DNA of 64,000 bases, taken from positions 248,001 through 312,000 of the forward strand of contig NZ_QUQO01000002.1 in the NCBI RefSeq assembly GCF_003399445.1. Direction: 5' to 3'. Positions 54,938-62,748 of the stretch are shown here, piece by piece; position 1 is the first letter of the stretch, and each line of letters starts with the position of its first letter. The notes beneath the pieces are model-generated. The model ran no database searches. It worked only from the letters and a program-made list of their open reading frames with translations, and was not told the DNA's origin. The DNA comes from Parvularcula marina (GTDB lineage Bacteria; Pseudomonadota; Alphaproteobacteria; Caulobacterales; Parvularculaceae). Both the position numbers and the translations under genes were made by a program.

Positions 54938-55738
54938 TTAGAGCGGCAGTGCCGGCCAGATCCGTTGCAGGATGAAAACCGCTGCAATGGCGCCTGCGAG
55001 CCAGGGGCCAAAGCGGATCTCTGTTGCGCCGTCGAGCCGGCCTTTCCCCATCAATAGTGCGCCGATCAGGGCGCTTGAGGCGGCGAGCGCGAGCATGATG
55101 GGCAGTACGTAGGGGCCTGTAAACGCCGCCCCCGCACCGAGCAGTTTGGCGTCCCCACCCCCAAGGCCCTCGCGTCCCCGCAAAAGCCGGTAGAGGGCGG
55201 CGAGCGCGGCAAGGCATCCCCAGCCGATGACCCAGCCGAGAATGGCGTCCTGCGCTGTCACGAAAATGCCGAATGCGCCTGCACCAAGTCCGAGGGTGAG
55301 CAGCGGCAGGGTCAGCGCATCGGGCAGATAGCCGGTGCGCGCATCAATTGCTGCCATGGCGATCAGAAGCAGGAAAAAGGCGAGTGATGCGCCTGCCATG
55401 AGGGGGCTGGCAAACAGCAATGCCGAAATGACCCCTGCGAAAAGACCTAGCGATTCGACGATGGGGTAGAAGCGGGGGATCGGCGTCTCGCAATGACGGC
55501 ACCGGCCGCGCGCGAAGAGATAGCCAAGGATCGGGATCAGCTCGACGGGCCGCAGCCGCGTCTTGCAGGATGGACAGTGAGAGGGCGGCCAGGCGAGTGA
55601 CAGCGTCTGGTCTTCACCCTCGCTCTCAACCAGCCCCCATATCTGCGGCCCGCGATGGATAACGACGCCGAGAAAACTACCAAGCAGCAGCCCAAGCCCC
55701 GCAAATCCGATCAGGAGAATCACTCCCATCATATCCAT
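54938..55738 (-). CDS. prepilin peptidase (A24 family)
   Basis: 266 residues. N-terminal LLLGSFLGVVIHR, the zinc-binding cysteines CPSC and CRHC (about 55-83), and the two catalytic aspartates in AAIDARTGYLPD and GGGDAKLLGAGAAF, embedded in about seven helices. It cleaves and N-methylates type IV prepilins and type II secretion pseudopilins in the inner membrane (PilD/GspO). gspC and gspD lie 6 kb away on the other strand, which favours a GspO role. Confidence 0.88.
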   Translation of the reverse strand: MDMMGVILLIGFAGLGLLLGSFLGVVIHRGPQIWGLVESEGEDQTLSLAWPPSHCPSCKTRLRPVELIPILGYLFARGRCRHCETPIPRFYPIVESLGLFAGVISALLFASPLMAGASLAFFLLLIAMAAIDARTGYLPDALTLPLLTLGLGAGAFGIFVTAQDAILGWVIGWGCLAALAALYRLLRGREGLGGGDAKLLGAGAAFTGPYVLPIMLALAASSALIGALLMGKGRLDGATEIRFGPWLAGAIAAVFILQRIWPALPL

Positions 55739-55809
55739 CTCAAACTGCAGAATATTTCCTCCGTCTTGCGCACTATTTGCGCATTATGAGCAGTGCTGAA
55801 CAAGTCGTG

Positions 55810-55854
55810 CTGTCATGGAACTGTCTTATTGTCATTGGCCTGTCACATTGTCAC
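55810..55854 (+). promoter_or_regulatory. tandem Pho boxes (PhoB sites)
   Basis: CTGTCAT (55810) and CTGTCTT (55821) are spaced by 11 bases, as are TTGTCAT (55829) and CTGTCAC (55840). A further half-site TTGTCAC starts at 55848. The Pho box consensus is two CTGTCAT-type repeats with 4-base spacers, so this is two boxes in tandem, 19 bases apart. TATAAA at 55863-55868 can serve as the -10 element, 8 bases past the last half-site. Induction of the lipoprotein gene under phosphate starvation is expected. Confidence 0.8.
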
Positions 55855-55914
55855 GCAATTGTTATAAAAAGACCGTTTACCGACAAATATTTTCAGATTT
55901 TCCCCCTTGCCAGT

Positions 55915-55931
55915 CTTTCATGTCATGAAAG
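55915..55931. promoter_or_regulatory. 17-bp palindrome in the lipoprotein leader
   Basis: CTTTCATG-T-CATGAAAG is an exact palindrome about 90 bases upstream of the lipoprotein ATG and 46 bases past the -10 candidate. It has no T-tract. A second operator or an RNA hairpin in the 5' leader are possible; neither is proved. Confidence 0.5.
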
Positions 55932-56021
55932 TGTGAAATTGCCTCCCTATGAGCGCGGGGTGAGGTCGTGGGGCCTCTATGAATCTTATTGTACCTGCAA
56001 TCTGCCTTAGGGGGCAAAAGC

Positions 56022-58991
56022 ATGAAAATGATCTCTTCTCTTCGCGGTGGGCTTCTCCTGACCAGCGCCTGTGCGGTTCTCGCGGCCTGTTCAGGCAGCG
56101 GTAGTGTCGAAAATACCGGTAACACCGGTTCTGTCACCATCAATCCGGGTAATGGCGGCGGTGGCGGCCAGACGACGGCTGATGGCGCTGTTGATTTCAC
56201 GACGCAGCTCTGCCCCGATGGCACGACTGAAGGTACACGGACTGTTGGCGGTGTCGACATCACGGCCTGTATTATTCCGGCTGGCACTCTGCTCACCGAT
56301 ACCACGCTCGAAGCTGGCAATGCTTACGCTCTCGACGGCACGGTCTTCGTTGGTAACTCGACCTTCAGCGCCGCGACCGGTATTGCTCCGGGCACGCAGG
56401 TTACGCTGAACATCGAACCCGGCGTCATTGTCTTCGGCCTCAATGGTGAAGACGCTCTGGTCGTCTCCCCGGGGTCGCAGATCAACGCTGTTGGCTCGCC
56501 GAGCCAGCCGATCATCTTTACTTCAGCCGCTGACCTGATCGATGCCGATCAGGACGGCACGGACCTCAGCGCCATGGAAGCGGCTTCTGATGGTGTCTCT
56601 GGCGGTTCCTCCACGGCTCGCGGCCAGTGGGGCGGCATTGTCATCAACGGCCTCGCACCGATCAACGATTGTGAAGACGGGACTGTGGACCCGGTTGTCA
56701 GCCCTGAGCTCTGCGTCAAAGACGGCGAAGGCGGCTCTGGTCTTTATGGCGGCAGCAACCCGGCCGATAATTCCGGTACGTTGCAATTTGTCCGCGTCCA
56801 GTATGCTGGCTTCCTTTTCTCGACCGATGACGAGCTTAACGGCATAGCCTTCCAGGGCGTCGGCAACATGACGACGGTCGATAATATTCAGGTCCACAAC
56901 AATGCTGATGACGGCGTCGAGTTCTTCGGCGGGACGGTCAACGCGACCCACGTCGTCGTGACCGGTGCTGGTGATGACTCGATCGACTGGACCGATGGCT
57001 GGCAGGGTAACATCCAGTATGCCCTCGTCGTGCAAACGCCGGGCGACGCCAACCGTGGCTTCGAAGGTGACAACCGTGGTAACGACAACGCGATCCGTCC
57101 GCAGTCGATGCCGAATATCGCCAACTTCACGCTGACCACCGACTTCGGCAACAATGTTCCGGGTCCGGACGCCAATGGTGACGGCCCGGATGATGGCGCC
57201 AAGCTTCGCGAAGGCACCGGCGGCTTCCTGGCCAACGGTATCATCGTCGGCTTCCAGGGGCAGGGCATCGATTTTGACGTCCCGGGTGATTTTACGCCTG
57301 CCAACCCAGCTGAAGTTGATCCGCGCCCGACGCTCGACTCGATCTTCCTCGCTGACAACAACGGCGGTGCTTTCGACAGCGCTGGACGCACGCTGGCTGC
57401 GATGAACATCGTCGAAGCGGCTGGCTCCACGCTCAACGGTGTCTTCTCAGGCAGCGCTGAACAGGCTGTTGCAGCTGCAGACCTCAGCGGTCTCGCTGGC
57501 ATTGATAATGTTGATTACATCGGCGCCTTCTCGGACAGCGAAACGGCGATTTCCAACTCCTGGCTCGCTGGCTGGACGCTGGTTTCCAACGCGATCCCGG
57601 ATGCGGCAAATGCTGCTTGCCCGACTGGCACGACGCTCAGCTCCAACCCGGTTCCGGCCGGCCGTTCGGAAGCCCGCGTTTGCACGCTGCCGACCGTTGT
57701 CTCTGCTGACACGCGTCTCGTTGGCGGGAATCTCTACGAGCTTGACGGCTCTGTCTTCGTCGGCACCGATGCTGGTCCTGACGCTTCCAGCCCGTTCGGC
57801 GGCGCGGTTCAGGTCGCTCTGACCATTGATCCGGGTGTCACGCTTTACGGTCTTAACGGTGAAGATGCGCTGATCGTCACACGCGGTAGCCAGCTCTTCT
57901 CGAATGGCACCGAAGGCGCACCAGTCGTCATGACCTCGCTTGCTGACCTCAACGGCACCGCAACCGCGACAACTCGCGGTCAGTGGGGCGGCGTTGTGAT
58001 CAACGGTCGTGCCCCGATCAACGACTGTGAAGTTGGGACAGTCGATCCGGTTGCGAACCCGGAACAGTGTGAGAAAGACGGCGAGGGTGGCTCTGGCCTC
58101 TTCGGCGGTAACGAGCCGACCGACAATTCGGGCCGTCTCACCTACACGCAGGTTCGTTATGCTGGCTTCCTCTTCTCGACGGATGACGAGCTGAACGGTA
58201 TCGCCTTCCAGGGCGTTGGTTCGGATACGGAAGTTGACTACATCCAGGTTCACAACAACTCGGATGACGGCGTCGAATTCTTCGGCGGCACCGTCAATGC
58301 CAAGCACGTTGTGATCACCGGCGCAGGCGATGACTCGATCGACTGGACCGATGGCTGGACCGGTAACATCCAGTACGCCATCGTTGTTCAGACCGAAGGC
58401 GACGCCAACCGCGGCTTCGAGGGTGACAACCGTGGCAACGACAACGCGATCGAGCCGCAGTCCAACCCATGGATCCGGAACTTCACGCTGACTACCAACT
58501 TTGGTGGTTCTGTTCCTGGCCCGGATGCAAATGGCGATGGCCCGGATGACGGCATGAAACTCCGTGAAGGGACCGCTGGTCAGATGTCGAACGGTGTTGT
58601 TGTCGGCTTCGACGGTGAAGGTCTCGACTTCGACGCCCCGGCTGACTTCACGCCGACCTACCCGGTCGAAACCGGTCCGCGTCCGACCGTCCTGTCGACC
58701 TACCTTGCCAACAATGGCGACGACGGCGACGGCAATGTCGATCTCGGCGACAGCGAAACGATCTTCAACGCTGACTCCGAAAACGTTGCAGAAGACGTCG
58801 CCAACCCGCTCGTTGCTGACAGCGACGGCACCAGCGCAACGCTGATCCTGCAAGCGCCGAACGCGCTCGCCATCACGCCGGTCAACACCGATCGTCCGTC
58901 CGCTCCGGGCTTCTTCGATACGGTCGATTACATCGGCGCCATCCGTGACGATGCCGACAACTGGTATGTCGGCTGGACCTTCAGCCTGTAA
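56022..58991 (+). CDS. large duplicated beta-helix-type surface lipoprotein (ElpS-like candidate)
   Basis: 989 residues from the ATG at 56022. The lipobox is LAAC (Cys23), followed by a Gly/Asn/Thr linker. Two long repeats, about 64-523 and 533-989, carry the same core segments in the same order, including RGQWGGIVING, YAGFLFSTDDELNGIAFQGV, VHNNADDGVEFFGGTVNA, GAGDDSIDWTDGW and GFEGDNRGNDNA. Repetitive G-V-x-V strands suggest a right-handed beta-helix. It lies after tandem Pho boxes and before a TonB receptor and type II secretion genes. This is the setting of Caulobacter ElpS, a lipoprotein released under phosphate starvation with increased alkaline phosphatase activity. Homology to ElpS was not tested. 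Codon use is more biased to C-ending codons than in neighbouring hypotheticals, suggesting strong expression. Confidence 0.8.
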   Translation: MKMISSLRGGLLLTSACAVLAACSGSGSVENTGNTGSVTINPGNGGGGGQTTADGAVDFTTQLCPDGTTEGTRTVGGVDITACIIPAGTLLTDTTLEAGNAYALDGTVFVGNSTFSAATGIAPGTQVTLNIEPGVIVFGLNGEDALVVSPGSQINAVGSPSQPIIFTSAADLIDADQDGTDLSAMEAASDGVSGGSSTARGQWGGIVINGLAPINDCEDGTVDPVVSPELCVKDGEGGSGLYGGSNPADNSGTLQFVRVQYAGFLFSTDDELNGIAFQGVGNMTTVDNIQVHNNADDGVEFFGGTVNATHVVVTGAGDDSIDWTDGWQGNIQYALVVQTPGDANRGFEGDNRGNDNAIRPQSMPNIANFTLTTDFGNNVPGPDANGDGPDDGAKLREGTGGFLANGIIVGFQGQGIDFDVPGDFTPANPAEVDPRPTLDSIFLADNNGGAFDSAGRTLAAMNIVEAAGSTLNGVFSGSAEQAVAAADLSGLAGIDNVDYIGAFSDSETAISNSWLAGWTLVSNAIPDAANAACPTGTTLSSNPVPAGRSEARVCTLPTVVSADTRLVGGNLYELDGSVFVGTDAGPDASSPFGGAVQVALTIDPGVTLYGLNGEDALIVTRGSQLFSNGTEGAPVVMTSLADLNGTATATTRGQWGGVVINGRAPINDCEVGTVDPVANPEQCEKDGEGGSGLFGGNEPTDNSGRLTYTQVRYAGFLFSTDDELNGIAFQGVGSDTEVDYIQVHNNSDDGVEFFGGTVNAKHVVITGAGDDSIDWTDGWTGNIQYAIVVQTEGDANRGFEGDNRGNDNAIEPQSNPWIRNFTLTTNFGGSVPGPDANGDGPDDGMKLREGTAGQMSNGVVVGFDGEGLDFDAPADFTPTYPVETGPRPTVLSTYLANNGDDGDGNVDLGDSETIFNADSENVAEDVANPLVADSDGTSATLILQAPNALAITPVNTDRPSAPGFFDTVDYIGAIRDDADNWYVGWTFSL
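56211..57590 (+). repeat. first copy of a large internal duplication
   Basis: This 460-codon unit is repeated at 57618-58988. At protein level most positions in the central 250 residues are identical by eye, and DNA is closely similar in stretches such as the one encoding GFEGDNRGNDNAI. Confidence 0.8.
57618..58988 (+). repeat. second copy of a large internal duplication
   Basis: 457-codon partner of 56211-57590, in direct orientation. The edges differ more than the core, so the duplication is not very recent or the ends have diverged. Confidence 0.8.
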
Positions 58992-58999
58992 CAAACCGA

Positions 59000-59030
59000 T
59001 CCGGGGACGGTCATTCCGTCCCCGGATTTT
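59000..59030 (+). terminator. hairpin between the lipoprotein and receptor genes
   Basis: Perfect 11-bp stem TCCGGGGACGG / CCGTCCCCGGA with a 5-base loop and TTTT after it, nine bases past the lipoprotein stop. The receptor ATG is 50 bases further on. It may reduce read-through so that lipoprotein is made in excess. Confidence 0.8.
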
Positions 59031-59079
59031 CGGGTCTCAAGTTTACGAATTCGCCCGAGAGGGCATTTAGAGGTAGGTC

Positions 59080-61710
59080 ATGAACAAATTTGGTAAAACG
59101 GCGCCATCGGCGCTTCTTGCCCTAGCGATGTGCGGCATTGCCGGCACCGCAGTGGCGCAGGAAGACGAAGGTGACGTCATCGTCGTCCGGGGCGCGCTCG
59201 TCCCCGACGAGAAACAGAACACGGCGGAAATTTCGAGCCTTCTCGACGCTGAGGATTTCGAACGCCAGGGTGACTCCGATATCGCTTCCGCACTCAAGCG
59301 CGTAGCCGGTCTCTCGATCACCGATGGCAAGTTCCCGGTCGCTCGCGGCCTAAACGAACGCTATTCCTCCGCGACGCTGAACGGCGTGCCGATCCCGTCG
59401 CCTGAGCCGCTGCGCCGTGCAGCACCGCTCGACATCGTGCCCACACGGATCCTTGCCGGATCGCTCGCCCAGAAGACCTATTCGCCGGAATACTCCGCTG
59501 AATTCGGTGGTGCGGCGATCGATCTGCGTACCGTTGGTGTGCCGAATGAAAGCTTTGTGTCGCTGAAAATCGGCATGGAAGTTGACACCGAGACGACGCT
59601 CCGTGAAGGCTATTTCTACGATGGCTCGGACACGGACGTTCTTGGTTTCGATGATGGCCTGCGGAACCTGCCGGGTATTGCAGACCGCGCCGTGCGCGAA
59701 GGCGTCGACGCTGTCGGTCAAATCGCCCTCGACACCGCTTTCGAGCAGGACAAGACGCTTCTGATCACTGAAGGCGACGTGCCGGTCAATGGCAGCTTCT
59801 CTGCCAGCGTTGGCCTCATCATCGCGGATACGGCAAATTATCGCATCGGTACGACGACGCATGTCGGTTACTCGAATGAGTGGCAGTTCCGTGATGCCTT
59901 CGAGAACCGGACGGAAGGCACCAACCTTCTGAACAACTCGAACTCGGTCACCTCCGATTACGACGAGACCCGCCAGGAAATCGGCGTCAATGCCTTCAAC
60001 ACGACGGGCATCGAATTCGGCAATGGCGATCACGAGATTGCGCTGACGACTTACCTTCTGCGCAGCTCGCTGAAGTCGGCCAAGATCACGTCGGACACGG
60101 ATAATGACGTGACCCAGAACGAGATCCGCCGCGAATCGACGAGCTGGCTCGAGCGTGAAGTCTGGCAGGGGCAACTCAACGGCACACACCTGTTCGCCGA
60201 TATGAAAGACCTCGAATTTGCATGGCGCGTCGCTTACGGCGAAGCATCCCGCGAAGAGCCTTACAATCGCCAGACCTACCGCATTCTGAGCCCGACCAGC
60301 GGGAACTATCTCTATGCGGAAGGTGAAGCTGACGAGAACACGATCAAGTTCTCCGAGCTTCAGGACGAAAACTTCTATTTCGCAGGTGACTTCACCCTGC
60401 CATTCGATGTTTTTGGCCGCACTTCAGAGCTCCGCTTCGGCGGTAGCTACCGGGACAATTCCCGCTCGACACTGCGTCGTGACTTCGACTTCCGCTCACC
60501 GCAGACCGGCGCCACCGGCGTCATCTCGGCCAGCCCGGAACTCGCCGCCTCGCGTATCGACCTCATCTATTCGGATGTGGTTCTCGCCTCGAACATCATC
60601 AACATCTCGGCCCGTGCCGGTCGTCTCTTCCCGGATGCGTCTGAAGCTTCCATGGAAGTGACTGCGGCCTATGCCCTCGCTGATGTTCAGCTTAACGACT
60701 ATCTGCGCGCTTCGGTCGGCGTCCGTTATGAAGACTCATCAGAAGAGACTTCGGTCACGCTGACCACGGCGAATGGCGGTACCCAGTCTTTCGATCCGCT
60801 TGAGGAAGAATACTTCCTGCCGGCGGTGACGCTGACCTGGAACCCGTTCGGCAACATCCAGGTCCGTGGTGCTTACTCCCAGACGATCACCCGTCCGCAG
60901 TTCCGCGAATTGGCCGTGGCTGACTTTGTTGACCCGAACCTTGGCATCACGCTGACTGGTAACCCGTTCCTCGTGAACTCCGAGATCGACAACTATGACG
61001 TTCGCGCTGAATGGTACTTTGCCCGTAACGAGTTCCTGACGGTTGGCCTGTTCTACAAGGACATCACCAACCCGATTGAGCAGTACCAGACGGGCCGGGA
61101 AGCCAACACGACCTCGTTCCTCAATGCGCCGTCTGCTGAAGTTTACGGTGTGGAGGTCGAGTTCGAGAAGAAATTCCCGCTCGATGAATGGTTCGACGGT
61201 GAGCAGTGGTATGGCAAGGAACTCTTCTTCGCCACCAACTACACCTGGTCGGAATCTAAGGTCAGCGCCGATGGCATCGTGACGATCGCCCGGAACTCTC
61301 AAGGCATGTTCGTGCCGGATACGGGCGACGCTGCTGGCCGGATCACCGATGGCCGGAAGCTGCAAGGTCAGTCCGATCACCTGTTCAACCTGCAACTCGG
61401 CATCGAGAACATCGACACCGGCACCAAGCTGACGGGTCTCGTCAACTATGCCAGCGAGCGCGTTCTCTTCGCGGAGACGGTTGGCGGCACGGGCCCGGCC
61501 GTTCTTGAACAGCCGCCGGTCTCCTTCGACCTCGTTTTCAGCCAGGACGTCGAATTCATGAGCGCTGATTATGGCCTCGGGATCTCGGTCAAGAACATCC
61601 TGGGCGAGGACTATTCGGCCTATCGGGAAGACATTTCCGGCGCCGATGCCCCGTTCCTTGAATATGACCGCGGCACCAAGTTCTCGATCAGCCTCAGCCG
61701 CGACTTCTAA
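59080..61710 (+). CDS. TonB-dependent receptor linked to the Pho-regulated lipoprotein
   Basis: 876 residues with AGAGGT upstream of the ATG. The signal peptide ends in VAQ (about 27). A TonB-box-like DVIVVRG segment is followed by a plug with ALKRVAGLSITDGKFPVARGLNERYSSATLNGVPIPSPEPLRRAAPLDIVP. The large barrel ends in TKFSISLSRDF with the terminal Phe. The plug type, with RGLNERY and the short N-terminus, is common in Caulobacter- and Sphingomonas-type receptors that import polymers or phosphate-related compounds. It is likely to share the Pho-controlled transcript with the lipoprotein and may use ligands prepared by it. The substrate is not known. Confidence 0.85.
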   Translation: MNKFGKTAPSALLALAMCGIAGTAVAQEDEGDVIVVRGALVPDEKQNTAEISSLLDAEDFERQGDSDIASALKRVAGLSITDGKFPVARGLNERYSSATLNGVPIPSPEPLRRAAPLDIVPTRILAGSLAQKTYSPEYSAEFGGAAIDLRTVGVPNESFVSLKIGMEVDTETTLREGYFYDGSDTDVLGFDDGLRNLPGIADRAVREGVDAVGQIALDTAFEQDKTLLITEGDVPVNGSFSASVGLIIADTANYRIGTTTHVGYSNEWQFRDAFENRTEGTNLLNNSNSVTSDYDETRQEIGVNAFNTTGIEFGNGDHEIALTTYLLRSSLKSAKITSDTDNDVTQNEIRRESTSWLEREVWQGQLNGTHLFADMKDLEFAWRVAYGEASREEPYNRQTYRILSPTSGNYLYAEGEADENTIKFSELQDENFYFAGDFTLPFDVFGRTSELRFGGSYRDNSRSTLRRDFDFRSPQTGATGVISASPELAASRIDLIYSDVVLASNIINISARAGRLFPDASEASMEVTAAYALADVQLNDYLRASVGVRYEDSSEETSVTLTTANGGTQSFDPLEEEYFLPAVTLTWNPFGNIQVRGAYSQTITRPQFRELAVADFVDPNLGITLTGNPFLVNSEIDNYDVRAEWYFARNEFLTVGLFYKDITNPIEQYQTGREANTTSFLNAPSAEVYGVEVEFEKKFPLDEWFDGEQWYGKELFFATNYTWSESKVSADGIVTIARNSQGMFVPDTGDAAGRITDGRKLQGQSDHLFNLQLGIENIDTGTKLTGLVNYASERVLFAETVGGTGPAVLEQPPVSFDLVFSQDVEFMSADYGLGISVKNILGEDYSAYREDISGADAPFLEYDRGTKFSISLSRDF

Positions 61711-61738
61711 GCGACTGATCTGACTAAAATTTCAGGGG

Positions 61739-61765
61739 GAGGCGGTCCGTTCGGGCCGCCTCTTT
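61739..61765 (+). terminator. intrinsic terminator of the receptor gene
   Basis: Stem GAGGCGGTCC / GGGCCGCCTC (10 pairs, one G-U) with a 4-base loop, followed by TTTCCTT. It separates the receptor from gspC, which has its own leader of about 130 bases. Confidence 0.7.
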
Positions 61766-61893
61766 CCTTATGCGCCGCAGGATTAGTGTTAATCAGGTCT
61801 CAATGAGACCCGTGTAGTTCAGTAAACTATGGCTTGCTGTCACTATCCGTGACAGAAAAAGCCGCCAGTTTCAGGGGGGTAGAGTAGCCTGTC

Positions 61894-62748
61894 ATGGCAG
61901 GGCGTGTAGCGATGGATGGAGCGGAAAGCGCCGCGGTTCCCAATGCAGGGGCCGGGGAGACTTCCCGGAAAACGGACAGCCGCCTGCCGCGGCTGGTGGT
62001 CACCGGCGGACTGGTTGTCCTGCTGGCGGTCCTGTTCGTCCGATTTGTCTATTCGCTGATCACCCCCTTGCCGCATCCGCCCGCAACACCGCCCGCGATT
62101 GCTGAGAGCGGCCCGCAGACAGACCTCACCATTTTCAGCCGCTTTGATCCCTTCGAGGGCAATGTGCCCGCGCCCGAAGCCGCGCCGATCGAGACGGCGG
62201 AGGAAACCCGCCTCAATCTCAAACTGTTCGGCACATTCCTCGGCGATACGCCCTCCGCCATTGTGCAGGGAACGGATAATCGTCAGGGCGTCTATTTCCT
62301 TGGCGATGAGATCACCAGCGGCGTGACGATCCGCGAGATCCGCCCCAACCAGATCCTGCTTGATCGCCGGGGCGCGCTTGAGACCCTGACGCTTGAGAAC
62401 CGGGACGCGGGGCCGTCTGGTGGGTCCATGAGAGGCACCGCACCGCGCCTGCCGGGCGGGGTGAATACTGGCTCCCTCGGTGAGCTCGCCGATATCGTCC
62501 GCATCCAGCCGGGCCCGGACGGGCGGGGCTTTCTTCTTTACGCCGGGCGCAAGCCGGAGCTGTTCGCAGCCTCCGGGCTGCAGGACGGCGATCATCTCAT
62601 CTCCATCGACGGGGAGAGGCTTCACGGGAATATGAGCCGGCTTTCGAGCCTGCCGATCCTGCTGGCCAGTGAACCCGTCATTGTCACCGTCGAGCGCGCT
62701 GGCACGCCGCTTGAAGTGGAAATCGATCTGACAGGATTAACGCCATGA
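61894..62748 (+). CDS. gspC: type II secretion system protein C
   Basis: 284 residues (a start at 61912 is possible). One membrane helix at about 33-57. The homology region follows (about 95-175), with RLNLKLFGTFLGDTPSAIVQG and GVYFLGDEITSGVTIREIRPNQILLDRRGALETL. A PDZ-like C-terminal domain (about 200-280) has LFAASGLQDGDHLISIDGERLHGNM. GspC links the inner-membrane platform to the secretin. Its stop overlaps the gspD start (ATGA). Confidence 0.9.
   Translation: MAGRVAMDGAESAAVPNAGAGETSRKTDSRLPRLVVTGGLVVLLAVLFVRFVYSLITPLPHPPATPPAIAESGPQTDLTIFSRFDPFEGNVPAPEAAPIETAEETRLNLKLFGTFLGDTPSAIVQGTDNRQGVYFLGDEITSGVTIREIRPNQILLDRRGALETLTLENRDAGPSGGSMRGTAPRLPGGVNTGSLGELADIVRIQPGPDGRGFLLYAGRKPELFAASGLQDGDHLISIDGERLHGNMSRLSSLPILLASEPVIVTVERAGTPLEVEIDLTGLTP

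Noticed and set aside
57447-58994. A 515-codon minus-strand open frame opposite the lipoprotein
   Set aside because: It is the reverse of a biased, repeated coding sequence. It shows no start signal and no family features.
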